64,000 nt of DNA from Variovorax paradoxus (GTDB lineage: Bacteria > Pseudomonadota > Gammaproteobacteria > Burkholderiales > Burkholderiaceae_C), in contig NZ_JXQQ01000014.1 in assembly GCF_000834655.1 (NCBI RefSeq), positions 1 to 64,000 of the forward strand, given 5' to 3'. Shown piece by piece: positions 8,724 to 17,951 of this stretch. The translations under genes were made by a program, and so were the position numbers. Numbering within the stretch: position 1 is the stretch's first letter; every line of letters starts with the position of its first letter. Below the pieces are notes generated by a model, which saw only the letters and a program-made list of their open reading frames with translations, did no database searches and was not told the DNA's origin.

Positions 8724-9499
8724 GCTTTTTTCTGAGCCACGATGAACATGCGCGGGAACGCGAGCAGCCGCTTGCCGTCGGTGCGCGCCGGGTAGGCCTC
8801 GTTCACGCGACGCTCGTATTCGGCGAGGTAGCTCGCCTGCAGGTCGGGCGGCAGCCGGTCGACGAAGGGCTTCAGGCCCGTGCCGCGAACCCATTCGACG
8901 ATGGACGCCGCATCGGCCATGCGGTGCTGGTAGATCGTGTGCCACACATCGACGTTGGCCGCATGCGGGGCCAGCAGGTCGTAATAACCGCCGAGCGGCA
9001 GCAGCTTGGTGCGCAGCCGGTCGGCATCGCCGATGGGTTCTGCCCAGGGCGCTTCGGCCGCGAGCGCACGCATCAGGCGGTGCGTCGGCTCCTGGCGGTT
9101 GTCGGGCATCTGGACGGCGAGCACGCCGCCCGGGGCCAGCGCGTCGAACAGGCGGGGGATCAGCGTTTCGTGATCCGGCACCCATTGCAGGGAAGCGTTG
9201 GCGTAGATGAGGTCGGGCGCTTGGTCTTGCGGCGCCCAGGTCGCGATGTCGCTCAACGCGAAGCGCGCGCCGGGCAGGCGCTCGCGCGCGCTGACCAGCA
9301 TGGCTTCGGAGTTGTCGGTCCCGAGGGCTTGTGCCTTCGGGAACCGGTTGACCAGCAGCTCGGTGGAGTTGCCCGGCCCGCAGCCGAGGTCGACCACGCG
9401 GTCGGCTTCGGCCAATGGCACCCGCGCCAGAAGTTCCTGTGCGGGTCGTGTGCGCTCGTCCTCGTAGCGACGGTAGAGCGCGGGGTTCCAGTCGAGCAT
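8720..9499 (-). CDS. tam: Trans-aconitate 2-methyltransferase
   Basis: 259 aa, compared with 252 in E. coli. The SAM-binding motif I is VVDLGCGPGNSTELL (about 35-49). The start MLDWNPALYRRYEDERTRPAQ and the segment YANASLQWVPDHE are typical of Tam. It methylates trans-aconitate, the spontaneous isomer of cis-aconitate that inhibits aconitase, so its place close to acnB makes sense as metabolite damage control. Its stop overlaps the start of the CitE-like gene (ATGA), and it follows mdh by only 14 bases. Operon membership with mdh is likely. Confidence 0.93.
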   Translation of the reverse strand: MLDWNPALYRRYEDERTRPAQELLARVPLAEADRVVDLGCGPGNSTELLVNRFPKAQALGTDNSEAMLVSARERLPGARFALSDIATWAPQDQAPDLIYANASLQWVPDHETLIPRLFDALAPGGVLAVQMPDNRQEPTHRLMRALAAEAPWAEPIGDADRLRTKLLPLGGYYDLLAPHAANVDVWHTIYQHRMADAASIVEWVRGTGLKPFVDRLPPDLQASYLAEYERRVNEAYPARTDGKRLLAFPRMFIVAQKKA

Positions 9500-9513
9500 G
9501 CGGCGGATTGCGC

Positions 9514-10500
9514 TTACAGCAGATGAGCGACGCCGGCGCGTTCGCCTTCGAGCTCTTCGAGGGTCTTGTTGATGCGTTCCTGGCTGAATGCATCGATCTC
9601 CAGGCCTTCGACCAGCTTGTATTCACCGTTTTCGCAGGTGACCGGGAAGCCGAACATCACGTCCTTCGGAATGCCGTACTGGCCATCCGACGGGATGCCC
9701 ATCGTGACCCACTTGCCGTTGGTGCCCAGGGCCCAGTCGCGCATGTGGTCGATGGCGGCGTTGGCGGCCGAGGCAGCCGACGACAGGCCGCGTGCTTCGA
9801 TGATGGCCGCACCGCGCTTGCCGACGGTCGGCAGGAAGGTGTTGGCGTTCCATTCCTGGTCGTTGATCATCTTGGCGACGCTTTCGCCGTTGATGGTGGC
9901 GAAGCGGTAGTCGGCGTACATCGTGGGCGAGTGGTTGCCCCAGACGGTGAGCTTCTCGATGTCGGCCACGGCCTTGCCGGTCTTGGCGGCGATCTGGCTG
10001 GCAGCGCGGTTGTGGTCCAGGCGCAGCATGGCGGTGAAGTTCTTGCGCGGCAGGTCAGGGGCGCTCTTCATGGCGATGTAGGCGTTGGTGTTGGCGGGGT
10101 TGCCGACCACCAGAACCTTGACGTTGCGGCTGGCGACGGCGTTCAGTGCCTTGCCTTGCGCGGTGAAGATGGCGCCGTTCACGGCCAGCAGTTCGGCACG
10201 CTCCATGCCGGGGCCGCGGGGACGCGAGCCGACCAGCAGGGCGTAGTCGGCGTCCTTGAATGCGGTCATCGGGTCGCCGTGGGCTTCCATGCCGGCCAGC
10301 AGCGGGAAGGCGCAGTCGTCCAACTCCATCATCACGCCCTTGAGCGCCTTCTGGGCCTTCTCGTCGGGGATTTCGAGCAGTTGCAGGATGACCGGCTGGT
10401 CTTTGCCGAGCATTTCGCCGGATGCGATACGGAACAACAGGGCGTAACCGATTTGACCGGCGGCACCGGTGACGGCAACGCGGACGGGCTTTTTGCTCAT
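9514..10500 (-). CDS. mdh: Malate dehydrogenase (NAD)
   Basis: 328 aa, the usual size for the beta-proteobacterial cytosolic-type enzyme. It oxidises malate to oxaloacetate. The nucleotide-binding loop is [16 protein letters not shown] (about 10-25), the mobile-loop arginines are in [11 protein letters not shown] (91-101), and the catalytic His is H190 in [13 protein letters not shown]. The start ATG 10500 has GGAG about eight bases upstream; the longer open frame adds only noise. It is the first gene of the minus-strand mdh-tam-citE-like run and is divergent from a GntR regulator whose leader holds a palindrome. Confidence 0.97.
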   Translation of the reverse strand: MSKKPVRVAVTGAAGQIGYALLFRIASGEMLGKDQPVILQLLEIPDEKAQKALKGVMMELDDCAFPLLAGMEAHGDPMTAFKDADYALLVGSRPRGPGMERAELLAVNGAIFTAQGKALNAVASRNVKVLVVGNPANTNAYIAMKSAPDLPRKNFTAMLRLDHNRAASQIAAKTGKAVADIEKLTVWGNHSPTMYADYRFATINGESVAKMINDQEWNANTFLPTVGKRGAAIIEARGLSSAASAANAAIDHMRDWALGTNGKWVTMGIPSDGQYGIPKDVMFGFPVTCENGEYKLVEGLEIDAFSQERINKTLEELEGERAGVAHLL

Positions 10501-10630
10501 GGGAAGACTCCAGAAGGTGATGAAACGGTGTCGGCGCTCTCGTGGGGCGCCAAGGTCCGACGGGGGAACAGTGTCCCGCGGCGCGAGACCGGCCCGCATT
10601 TTAAGCCGATTCAATGAGCCTCGTCTTATG

Positions 10631-10642
10631 TCTTATATAAGA
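10631..10642. promoter_or_regulatory. Candidate GntR-family operator, perfect 12-bp palindrome
   Basis: TCTTATATAAGA is its own reverse complement and lies in the mdh/GntR divergent region, 131 bases from the mdh start and 40 from the regulator start. A partial copy (GTCTTATG) directly precedes it. Its AT core could also serve as part of a -10 region. Short AT-cored dyads are typical of GntR regulators; binding by the adjacent protein is inferred. Confidence 0.5.
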
Positions 10643-10681
10643 TATCCTCGGGGGCACCGCCACGGCGCACCCACCGCTGCC

Positions 10682-11458
10682 ATGAACACCCCCAACGCCC
10701 TCGACGAGCCATCTACACCGTCTGCGCCGTCTACGCCGTCCTTCAGTCCGCTCTACCAGCAGATCAAGACCTTGATCCTGCAGAGCCTGCAGGCGGGCGA
10801 GTGGAAGCCGGGCGAACCCATTCCCAGCGAGATGGACCTGGCCGTGCGCTATCGCGTGAGCCAGGGCACGGTGCGCAAGGCCATCGACGAACTCGCGGCC
10901 GAAAACCTGGTGGTGCGCCGCCAGGGCAAGGGCACGTTCGTCGCCACGCATGCCGAGCAGCATGTGCAGTACCGCTTCCTCAAGCTGGTGCCCGATGCGG
11001 GCGATCCGAACACCGAAGGCCCGGCCGAACGCACCATCGTCGACTGCAAGCGCCTGCGCGCGTCGGCCGATGTGGCGCGCGCGCTCGGCCTTCGCACCGG
11101 CGACGCCGTGCTGCAGGTGCGCCGCGTGCTCGCCTACGCGGGCGTGCCGACCATCCTCGAAGATCTCTGGCTCCCCGGCACGCCCTTCAAGGGACTCACG
11201 GCCGAGCGGCTGCGCGCATGGCCCGGCCCGATGTATTCGCTCTTCGAAACCGAGTTCGGCGTGCGCATGGTGCGCGCCGAAGAAAAGATCCGCGCCGTGC
11301 TGCCCGATGCGGAGCAGGCCCTGCTGCTCGACGTGGCGCCGCAGATGCCGCTCTTGAGCGTCGAGCGCGTGGCGCACACGTACCACGACATGCCGATGGA
11401 GCTGCGCCGCGGCCTCTATCGCACCGACACGCACCACTATCGCAATCAGCTGGGCTGA
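10682..11458 (+). CDS. GntR family transcriptional regulator (HutC subfamily)
   Basis: 258 aa. After a Pro/Ser/Thr-rich N-terminus comes a winged HTH (about 22-85: LYQQIKTLILQSL, PSEMDLAVRYRVSQGTVRKAI, then the wing RRQGKGTFVA). A C-terminal UTRA-like effector domain (about 90-255) ends in the typical ERVAHTYHDMPMELRRGLYRTD. The effector is probably a small acid. ATG 10682 is chosen over far-upstream starts because homology begins shortly after and the palindrome lies upstream. It sits between mdh and sdhCDAB, so control of TCA genes is the obvious hypothesis. A conserved GntR at this place in Burkholderiales is known to me only as gene order. Confidence 0.9.
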   Translation: MNTPNALDEPSTPSAPSTPSFSPLYQQIKTLILQSLQAGEWKPGEPIPSEMDLAVRYRVSQGTVRKAIDELAAENLVVRRQGKGTFVATHAEQHVQYRFLKLVPDAGDPNTEGPAERTIVDCKRLRASADVARALGLRTGDAVLQVRRVLAYAGVPTILEDLWLPGTPFKGLTAERLRAWPGPMYSLFETEFGVRMVRAEEKIRAVLPDAEQALLLDVAPQMPLLSVERVAHTYHDMPMELRRGLYRTDTHHYRNQLG

Positions 11459-11692
11459 GAGCGCATCGACATGGAACATCGATTCAATCGCCTTGCATCG
11501 CCCGCACACCGCGCGCAACATGCTACGAAGTCAATAGCAACCCACTGCCGCAGTGCGCCGACTCGGGCAGCGCCGATGCGCGATGGTGCATTGCAATAGA
11601 ATTTTGCGTTGTTTGCATTTCCGCAGAAGAAACAAAAGCGTTCGCTCTCAGAACAAGCCAACAAGTCACAAAGCCACGAAAGCATCCCCTCA

Positions 11693-12139
11693 ATGACAGA
11701 GCTTGCAACTCCCCCCCGGCCACCGCGTCGCGAATTCCGAAACATCAATGCGTTCACCGATCTCACGACGTACCGGCTCCCGCCGGCCGGCATCGTGTCG
11801 ATCCTGCACCGCGTCAGCGGCGTGATCATGTTCCTGCTGCTGCCGTTCATCATCTGGATGTTCGACACCTCGCTCTCTTCGGACTATTCGTTCGCCAGGT
11901 TCAAGGCCGCCTTCAACAGCGGCCTTGGTTTCGTTCCGGGATGGTTCTTCAAGCTCGTCGCACTCGCGCTGATCTGGGCCTACCTGCACCACTTCATCGC
12001 GGGCCTGCGCCACCTCTGGATGGACGTGAGCCATGCGGCGGTGACCAAGGAATTCGGCCACACCTCGGCTGTCGTCACGCTGGCACTGAGCGTCCTGCTC
12101 ACCGTGGTGCTCGGCGCCAAGCTGTTCGGCCTGTACTGA
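11693..12139 (+). CDS. sdhC: Succinate dehydrogenase cytochrome b556 subunit
   Basis: 148 aa membrane subunit of complex II. Three hydrophobic helices are seen (about 33-55, 79-101, 121-146). The signature LHRVSGVIMFLLLP (about 38-51) is the quinone-side motif, and HHFIAGLRHLWMD carries the heme ligand His region. ATG 11693 gives the standard start MTELATPPRP; earlier ATGs in the same frame add a lysine-rich stretch without homology. There is no strong Shine-Dalgarno. It opens the sdhCDAB-sdhE-gltA operon, 234 bases after the GntR gene; a promoter is expected in that gap, but I can only offer a weak TAGAAT at 11597. Confidence 0.95.
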   Translation: MTELATPPRPPRREFRNINAFTDLTTYRLPPAGIVSILHRVSGVIMFLLLPFIIWMFDTSLSSDYSFARFKAAFNSGLGFVPGWFFKLVALALIWAYLHHFIAGLRHLWMDVSHAAVTKEFGHTSAVVTLALSVLLTVVLGAKLFGLY

Positions 12140-12152
12140 GAAGGAGCCAACC

Positions 12153-12518
12153 ATGTCTGTGAATTACGGCTCCAAGCGCATCGTCGTCGGTGCTCACTAC
12201 GGTTTGCGCGACTGGCTCAGCCAGCGCATCACGGGCGGCCTGATGGCGCTCTTCACGATCATCCTGCTCGCACAGCTGATCTTCACGCGCGGCCCCATCG
12301 GCTACGACCTCTGGGCCGGCATCTTCGCCGCGCAGTGGATGAAGGTGCTGACCTTCTCCGTGATCGTTGCCTTGCTCTATCACGTGTGGGTCGGCATGCG
12401 CGACGTGTGGATGGACTACGTCCAGCCCGTTGCCATCCGTCTCGTGCTGCAAATTTTCACCATCGTCTGGCTTGTCGGTTGTGCGGGTTGGGCCATTCAA
12501 GTGCTTTGGAAGATCTGA
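12153..12518 (+). CDS. sdhD: Succinate dehydrogenase membrane anchor subunit
   Basis: 121 aa with three membrane helices (about 22-46, 52-75, 90-114). GAHYGLRDWLSQRITGG at the N-terminus and LLYHVWVGMRDVWMDYV in the second helix region are the conserved quinone- and heme-side motifs of SdhD. Together with SdhC it anchors the catalytic SdhAB dimer in the inner membrane. A strong GAAGGAG lies just before the ATG, 13 bases after sdhC. Confidence 0.95.
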   Translation: MSVNYGSKRIVVGAHYGLRDWLSQRITGGLMALFTIILLAQLIFTRGPIGYDLWAGIFAAQWMKVLTFSVIVALLYHVWVGMRDVWMDYVQPVAIRLVLQIFTIVWLVGCAGWAIQVLWKI

Positions 12519-12525
12519 CCCCACC

Positions 12526-14334
12526 ATGACCTACACAAAAGAACAAATCACCAAGCGCAAGTTCGACGTCGTGATCGTCGGCGCCGGCGGCTCCGGCATG
12601 CGCGCATCGCTGCAGCTGGCACGCGCCGGCCTCAACGTGGCCGTGCTCTCCAAGGTGTTCCCGACCCGTTCGCACACCGTCGCTGCACAAGGCGGCGTGG
12701 GCGCGTCGCTCGGCAACATGAGCGAGGACAACTGGCACTACCACTTCTACGACACGATCAAGGGCTCCGACTGGCTCGGTGACCAGGACGCGATCGAGTT
12801 CATGTGCCGCGAAGCCCCCAAGGTCGTGTACGAGCTCGAACACTTCGGCATGCCGTTCGACCGCAACCCCGACGGCACGATCTACCAGCGTCCGTTCGGC
12901 GGCCACACGGCCAACTACGGCGAGAAGCCCGTGCAGCGCGCCTGCGCCGCGGCCGACCGCACCGGCCACGCGATGCTGCACACGCTCTATCAAAAGAACG
13001 TCGAAGCCCGCACGCAGTTCTTCGTCGAATGGATGGCGCTGGACCTCATCCGCGATGACGAAGGCGACGTGGTCGGCGTGACCGCACTCGAAATGGAAAC
13101 CGGCGACCTGCACATCCTGCAGGCCAAGACCGTGCTGCTGGCCACCGGCGGCGCGGGCCGCATCTTCCAGGCCTCGACCAATGCGTTCATCAACACCGGC
13201 GACGGCCTGGGCATGGCCGCACGCTCGGGCATTCCGCTGCAGGACATGGAGTTCTGGCAGTTCCACCCGACCGGCGTGGCCGGCGCGGGCGTGCTGCTGA
13301 CCGAAGGCTGCCGAGGCGAAGGCGCCATCCTGCTGAACAGCAACGGCGAACGCTTCATGGAGCGCTATGCGCCCACGCTGAAGGACCTGGCACCGCGCGA
13401 CTTCGTCTCGCGCTCGATGGACCAGGAAATCAAGGAAGGCCGAGGCTGCGGTCCCAACAAGGACTACGTGCTGCTCAAGCTCGATCACCTGGGCGCCGAC
13501 ACCATCCACAAGCGCCTGCCCTCGGTGTACGAAATCGGCGTCAACTTCGCCAACGTCGACATCACCAAGGAGCCGATTCCCGTGGTGCCGACCATCCACT
13601 ACCAGATGGGCGGCATCCCGACCAACATCAACGGCCAGGTCGTCATCCAGAAGGGCGAGGACAACAGCGCCGTGGTGAACGGCCTCTACGCCGTGGGCGA
13701 ATGCTCCTGCGTGAGCGTGCACGGCGCGAACCGCCTGGGCACCAACTCGCTGCTCGACTTGCTGGTGTTCGGCCGCGCGGCCGGCAACCACATCGTCGAG
13801 TTCAACGACAAGCTGAAGGAACACAAGGACCTGCCCAAGGATGCGGCCGACCGCACGCTGGAGCGCCTGAACCGTCTCGAATCGACCACCACCGGCGAGT
13901 ACGCGCAGGACGTGGCCGGCGAGATTCGCGCCGTCATGCAACAGCACGCCGCCGTGTTCCGCAAGCAAGCCTCGATGGACGAAGGCGTGGTCAAGATCGC
14001 CGCCGTGCGCGAGCGCGTCAATTCGATCGGCCTGAAGGACAAGTCCAAGGTGTTCAACACCGCCCGCATCGAAGCGCTGGAAGTCGACAACCTGATCGAA
14101 GTGGCGCAGGCCACGATGGTCTCGGCGGCCGCCCGCAAGGAATGCCGCGGCGCCCACACGGTCGAAGACTACGAGCGTCCCGCGGACGATCCGGTCGCGC
14201 CGCTGGGCCGCGACGACGCCAACTGGATGAAGCACACGCTCTGGTACAGCCAGGACAACCGCCTCTCGTACAAGCCGGTCAAGCTGCAGCCGCTCACGGT
14301 GGCCTCGGTTCCGCCGAAGGTCCGCACGTTCTAA
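12526..14334 (+). CDS. sdhA: Succinate dehydrogenase flavoprotein subunit
   Basis: 602 aa. It oxidises succinate to fumarate, passing electrons to the SdhB clusters. The FAD-binding Rossmann motif VVIVGAGGSGMRASL is at about 15-29, and H50 in PTRSHTVAAQGG is the covalent FAD attachment residue. The active-site region includes FWQFHPTG, and the substrate/FAD Arg region is HGANRLGTNSLLD. ATG 12526 begins seven bases after the sdhD stop and gives the standard MTYTKEQITKRKFD; the longer open frame only reads back through sdhD. SdhE, which promotes flavinylation, is encoded two genes downstream. Confidence 0.98.
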   Translation: MTYTKEQITKRKFDVVIVGAGGSGMRASLQLARAGLNVAVLSKVFPTRSHTVAAQGGVGASLGNMSEDNWHYHFYDTIKGSDWLGDQDAIEFMCREAPKVVYELEHFGMPFDRNPDGTIYQRPFGGHTANYGEKPVQRACAAADRTGHAMLHTLYQKNVEARTQFFVEWMALDLIRDDEGDVVGVTALEMETGDLHILQAKTVLLATGGAGRIFQASTNAFINTGDGLGMAARSGIPLQDMEFWQFHPTGVAGAGVLLTEGCRGEGAILLNSNGERFMERYAPTLKDLAPRDFVSRSMDQEIKEGRGCGPNKDYVLLKLDHLGADTIHKRLPSVYEIGVNFANVDITKEPIPVVPTIHYQMGGIPTNINGQVVIQKGEDNSAVVNGLYAVGECSCVSVHGANRLGTNSLLDLLVFGRAAGNHIVEFNDKLKEHKDLPKDAADRTLERLNRLESTTTGEYAQDVAGEIRAVMQQHAAVFRKQASMDEGVVKIAAVRERVNSIGLKDKSKVFNTARIEALEVDNLIEVAQATMVSAAARKECRGAHTVEDYERPADDPVAPLGRDDANWMKHTLWYSQDNRLSYKPVKLQPLTVASVPPKVRTF

Positions 14335-14381
14335 GTCACGGCTAACAGTCAGCCAATAAAAGCATTCACAAGGTCACTACG

Positions 14382-15083
14382 ATGAAGCGCACATTCCAGA
14401 TCTACCGCTACGACCCGGACAAGGACGCCAAGCCCTACATGCAGACGGTCGAGATCGAACTCGACGGCCACGAACGCATGCTGCTGGACGCCCTGATGAA
14501 ACTCAAGGCGCAAGACCCGACGCTGTCGTTCCGGCGCTCGTGCCGCGAAGGCGTCTGCGGCTCGGACGCGATGAACATCAACGGCAAGAACGGCCTCGCC
14601 TGCCTCACCAACATGCTCACGCTCAAGGGCACGATCGTGTTGAAGCCGCTGCCGGGCCTGCCGGTCATCCGCGACCTGATCGTGGACATGACGCAGTTCT
14701 TCAAGCAGTACAACTCGATCAAGCCGTACCTGCAGAACGACAACGTGCCGCCCGAGAAGGAGCGCCTGCAGTCGCCCGAAGAGCGCGAAGAGCTCAACGG
14801 CCTGTACGAGTGCATCCTGTGCGCGAGCTGCTCCACGAGCTGCCCGAGCTTCTGGTGGAACCCCGACAAGTTCGTCGGCCCGGCCGGCCTCCTGCAGGCC
14901 TACCGCTTCATCGCCGACAGCCGCGACGAAGCCACCGCCGAGCGCCTGGACAACCTGGAAGACCCATACCGCCTGTTCCGCTGCCACACGATCATGAATT
15001 GCGTCGACGTGTGCCCCAAGAGCCTGAACCCCACCAAGGCCATCGGCAAGATCAAGGAATTGATGGTGCGCCGCGCCATCTGA
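14382..15083 (+). CDS. sdhB: Succinate dehydrogenase iron-sulfur subunit
   Basis: 233 aa. All three clusters can be traced: the 2Fe-2S ligands C54, C59 and C74 (with D62 in the place where some homologues have Cys, as in E. coli), and the C-x2-C-x2-C-x3-C type motifs [11 protein letters not shown] and [11 protein letters not shown] for the 4Fe-4S and 3Fe-4S clusters. It carries electrons from SdhA FAD to quinone. The gene starts 47 bases after sdhA. Confidence 0.98.
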   Translation: MKRTFQIYRYDPDKDAKPYMQTVEIELDGHERMLLDALMKLKAQDPTLSFRRSCREGVCGSDAMNINGKNGLACLTNMLTLKGTIVLKPLPGLPVIRDLIVDMTQFFKQYNSIKPYLQNDNVPPEKERLQSPEEREELNGLYECILCASCSTSCPSFWWNPDKFVGPAGLLQAYRFIADSRDEATAERLDNLEDPYRLFRCHTIMNCVDVCPKSLNPTKAIGKIKELMVRRAI

Positions 15084-15105
15084 CCTTCTCGCAAAGACAC
15101 GCACC

Positions 15106-15420
15106 ATGCCTACCGCCGCCGACCTCGACCAGCCGCTCAGCGAACGTGCGCTGAGCAAGCTGAAATGGCGTTGCCGGCGCGGGCTGCTCGAAAACGACCT
15201 GTTCATCGCCCGCTTCTTCGAGCGGCACGAATCCCACATGACCAACGGTCAAGCGGGAGCGATGGAGACATTGATGGACCTGTCGGACAACGATCTCCTC
15301 GACCTTTTGCTGCGCAGGAAGGAGCCCGAGCCCGAATGGGCCGGTGCCGAGGTGGTCGCATTGCTGCAATTGATGCGCACCGACGGCGCCCAGCGCCCCG
15401 CAATCTCTCCTTCGTCCTGA
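15106..15420 (+). CDS. sdhE: FAD assembly factor SdhE
   Basis: 104 aa. The conserved RGxxE motif is R25-G26-L27-L28-E29 in WRCRRGLLENDLF, followed by the helix bundle typical of SdhE/YgfY/Sdh5 (MDLSDNDLLDLLLRR). It binds SdhA and promotes covalent attachment of FAD to H50 of that protein. Its position between sdhB and gltA is the usual one in beta-proteobacteria. The C-terminal tail (after about 75) is longer and more variable than in E. coli (88 aa). Confidence 0.94.
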   Translation: MPTAADLDQPLSERALSKLKWRCRRGLLENDLFIARFFERHESHMTNGQAGAMETLMDLSDNDLLDLLLRRKEPEPEWAGAEVVALLQLMRTDGAQRPAISPSS

Positions 15421-15444
15421 ATCCTCCTCTGAAAGTAAATCGAA

Positions 15445-16755
15445 ATGAAAGCATCCGATACCAAGGCCACGCTGTCGTTCAGCAACGGCGGCGATAGCGT
15501 CGAACTGCCGATCTACAAGGGCACCGTTGGCCCCGACGTGATCGACATCCGCAAGCTGTACGCACAGACCGGCATGTTCACCTATGACCCGGGCTTCATG
15601 TCGACCGCCGCCTGCCAGTCGGCCATCACGTACATCGATGGCGACAAGGGCGAGCTGCTGTACCGCGGCTACCCCATCGAGCAGCTCGCGACCAACTGCG
15701 ACTTCCTGGAAACCTGCCACCTGCTGCTCTACGGCGAGCTGCCGGACACGGCCAAGAAGGCCAACTTCACCAAGCTCGTGACGAACCACACGATGGTGAA
15801 CGAGCAGATGCAGTTCTTCCTGCGCGGTTTCCGCCGTGATGCCCATCCGATGGCCATCATGACCGGCCTGGTGGGCGCGCTTTCGGCCTTCTATCACGAC
15901 AGCACGGACATCAACAATCCCGAGCACCGCGAGATCGCCGCGATCCGCCTGATCGCGAAGATGCCCACGCTCGTGGCCATGGCCTACAAGTACACGATCG
16001 GCCAGCCGTACATGTACCCGAAGAACGACCTGAGCTACGCGGGCAACTTCCTGCACATGATGTTTGCCACGCCGTGCGAAGAGTACAAGGTGAACCCGGT
16101 GCTCGAGCGCGCGCTCGACCGCATCTTCATCCTGCACGCAGACCACGAGCAGAACGCATCGACCTCGACCGTGCGCCTGTGCGGCTCCTCCGGCACCAAC
16201 CCCTTCGCGGCCATCGCGGCCGGCGTGGCCTGTCTCTGGGGCCCCGCCCACGGTGGCGCCAACGAAGCGGCGCTCAACATGCTCTACGACATCCAGAAGG
16301 AAGGTGGCGTGGAGAAGATCGGCGAGTTCATCAAGAAGGTCAAGGACAAGAACTCGAACGTCAAGCTCATGGGCTTCGGCCACCGCGTGTACAAGAACTA
16401 CGACCCGCGCGCCAAGCTGATGCAGGAAACCTGCAACGAAGTGCTGACCGAGCTGGGCCTGGAGCAAGACCCGCTGTTCAAGCTGGCCAAGGAGCTGGAA
16501 AAGATCGCCCTCGAAGACGAATACTTCGTCTCGCGCAAGCTCTATCCGAACGTCGACTTCTACTCGGGCATCGTGCAGCGCGCCATCGGCATCCCGGTGC
16601 CGCTGTTCACCGCGATCTTCGCGCTGGCCCGCACGGTCGGCTGGATCGCCCAGCTGAACGAAATGATCGGCGACCCCGAGTACAAGATCGGCCGCCCGCG
16701 CCAGCTGTTCGAAGGCTCGCCCAAGCGCGATGTGAAGCCGATTTCGGCACGCTGA
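15445..16755 (+). CDS. gltA: Citrate synthase (type II, hexameric)
   Basis: 436 aa, the size of Gram-negative type II enzymes. It condenses oxaloacetate with acetyl-CoA. Recognisable segments are the N-terminal beta-rich domain (to about 60), [15 protein letters not shown] with active-site residues, [13 protein letters not shown], and [15 protein letters not shown] carrying the third catalytic-region His and substrate-binding arginines. Last gene of the sdh operon, followed after 25 bases by a UUCG-capped terminator. NADH inhibition, common for this type, is expected but cannot be read from sequence alone. Confidence 0.98.
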   Translation: MKASDTKATLSFSNGGDSVELPIYKGTVGPDVIDIRKLYAQTGMFTYDPGFMSTAACQSAITYIDGDKGELLYRGYPIEQLATNCDFLETCHLLLYGELPDTAKKANFTKLVTNHTMVNEQMQFFLRGFRRDAHPMAIMTGLVGALSAFYHDSTDINNPEHREIAAIRLIAKMPTLVAMAYKYTIGQPYMYPKNDLSYAGNFLHMMFATPCEEYKVNPVLERALDRIFILHADHEQNASTSTVRLCGSSGTNPFAAIAAGVACLWGPAHGGANEAALNMLYDIQKEGGVEKIGEFIKKVKDKNSNVKLMGFGHRVYKNYDPRAKLMQETCNEVLTELGLEQDPLFKLAKELEKIALEDEYFVSRKLYPNVDFYSGIVQRAIGIPVPLFTAIFALARTVGWIAQLNEMIGDPEYKIGRPRQLFEGSPKRDVKPISAR

Positions 16756-16780
16756 TCGGTTCGCGGAACCCTCGCCCCTC

Positions 16781-16807
16781 AAAAAGCTGCCTTCGGGCAG
16801 CTTTTTT
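16781..16807 (+). terminator. Intrinsic terminator after gltA
   Basis: An 11-bp perfect stem (AAAAAGCTGCC / GGCAGCTTTTT) is capped by TTCG and followed by T. It closes the sdh-gltA operon. Confidence 0.95.
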
Positions 16808-16905
16808 ATTGCTCGCTCGGTATGCCTCCCTCTTCGCAGGCTGGCAGCAAGGCCATCTCAGATGACGATGGCGGCAGCACAAAAACAATAAGAAAATAAC
16901 CAACT

Positions 16906-16922
16906 CATCGCGAAACGCGATG
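16906..16922. promoter_or_regulatory. Candidate LysR-type box (T-N11-A inverted repeat)
   Basis: CATCGCG AAA CGCGATG is a perfect 7-bp inverted repeat that fits the T-N11-A pattern (T16908, A16920) of LysR operators. It ends 10 bases before the start of the LysR gene, a position consistent with autorepression, though it could also act as an RNA hairpin near the ribosome site. Confidence 0.45.
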
Positions 16923-16932
16923 CCCACGCCCC

Positions 16933-17913
16933 ATGAGCACATCCGAACGCAACTTCGCCCGCCGCATCGACCTCACGTCGCTGCAGCTGTTCGTGGCCGT
17001 TTGCGAGCTGGGGAGCATCGGGCGCGCGGCCGAGCGCGAATTCATCGCGGCCTCGGCCATCAGCAAGCGGCTGTCCGACCTGGAGGCCACGCTCGGCACC
17101 ACCCTGCTCTATCGCCATGCGCGCGGCGTCGATCTCACGCCGGCCGGCGAGAGCCTCCTGCACCACGCCCGCTCGGTGCTCTACAGCCTGGAGAAGATGC
17201 AGGGCGAGCTGAGCGAATACGCCGACGGCGTGCGCGGCCATGTGCGGGTGCACGCCAACATCTCGGCCATCGTGCAGTTCCTGCCCGAGGACCTGGGCGT
17301 CTTCACCCGGGCGCACGAGGCCATCAAGATCGACCTGGAGGAGCACCTGAGCAGCGAGGTGATCCGCGCGGTGCAGGAAGGCGCGGCGGACCTGGGCGTG
17401 TGCCACGTGGCGGGCGGCGCGGGCGAACTGCAGAGCCTGTCGTACCGGCACGACCGCCTCGCGCTGATCGTTCCCACGGGCCACGCGCTGGCATCGCGCA
17501 GCGCCGTCGACTTCATCGACTCGCTGGACTTCGACCACGTCGGCCTGCACACCAACAGCTCGATCTACGTCGCGATGCACGAGGCGGCGCTGGGCGCCGG
17601 CCGCAGCGTCAAGCTGCGCATCCACGTCACGGGCCTGGATGCCATGTGCCGGATGATCGAAAACGGCCTGGGCATCGGCGTGATGCCGCACCGCGCATTC
17701 GAACTCATGCAGAACGGTATCGGCCGCGGTCTCGTGAACGTCGTGCTCAACGACGCCTGGGCGGCACGCGAGATCCGCCTGGTGGCGCGCGACTTCTCCA
17801 CCCTGCCGGTGGCGGCGCGCACGCTGGTGAACCACCTGCACGCGGCGGCCGACTCAGCCGATCCGGCCGATCCCGCCGGCAACACCGAACGCCTCGCGGC
17901 CCGGGCCGCATAG
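16933..17913 (+). CDS. LysR family transcriptional regulator
   Basis: 326 aa. The N-terminal winged HTH covers about 13-72 ([31 protein letters not shown]) and the substrate-binding domain about 100-300. Unlike most LysR genes it is not divergent from its neighbour: leuC starts 38 bases downstream on the same strand. It could control the leucine genes, but a distant target is equally possible; this LysR-before-leuC order is common in Burkholderiales as far as I recall. It follows the gltA terminator and has its own leader with a LysR-like box. The tail after residue 305 is low in complexity (Ala/Asp/Pro). Confidence 0.92.
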   Translation: MSTSERNFARRIDLTSLQLFVAVCELGSIGRAAEREFIAASAISKRLSDLEATLGTTLLYRHARGVDLTPAGESLLHHARSVLYSLEKMQGELSEYADGVRGHVRVHANISAIVQFLPEDLGVFTRAHEAIKIDLEEHLSSEVIRAVQEGAADLGVCHVAGGAGELQSLSYRHDRLALIVPTGHALASRSAVDFIDSLDFDHVGLHTNSSIYVAMHEAALGAGRSVKLRIHVTGLDAMCRMIENGLGIGVMPHRAFELMQNGIGRGLVNVVLNDAWAAREIRLVARDFSTLPVAARTLVNHLHAAADSADPADPAGNTERLAARAA

Positions 17914-17951
17914 ACAGACAATCCATTCCCCACGAAAGACAAGAGACCGAC

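Noticed and set aside
8724-9626. Upstream extension of the CitE-like frame
   Set aside because: It overlaps tam completely in another frame and lacks homology; the ATG at 8723 overlaps the tam stop as a coupled start.
12457-14235. 592-codon minus-strand frame
   Set aside because: Exact antisense of sdhA; Val/His/Arg-rich shadow composition.
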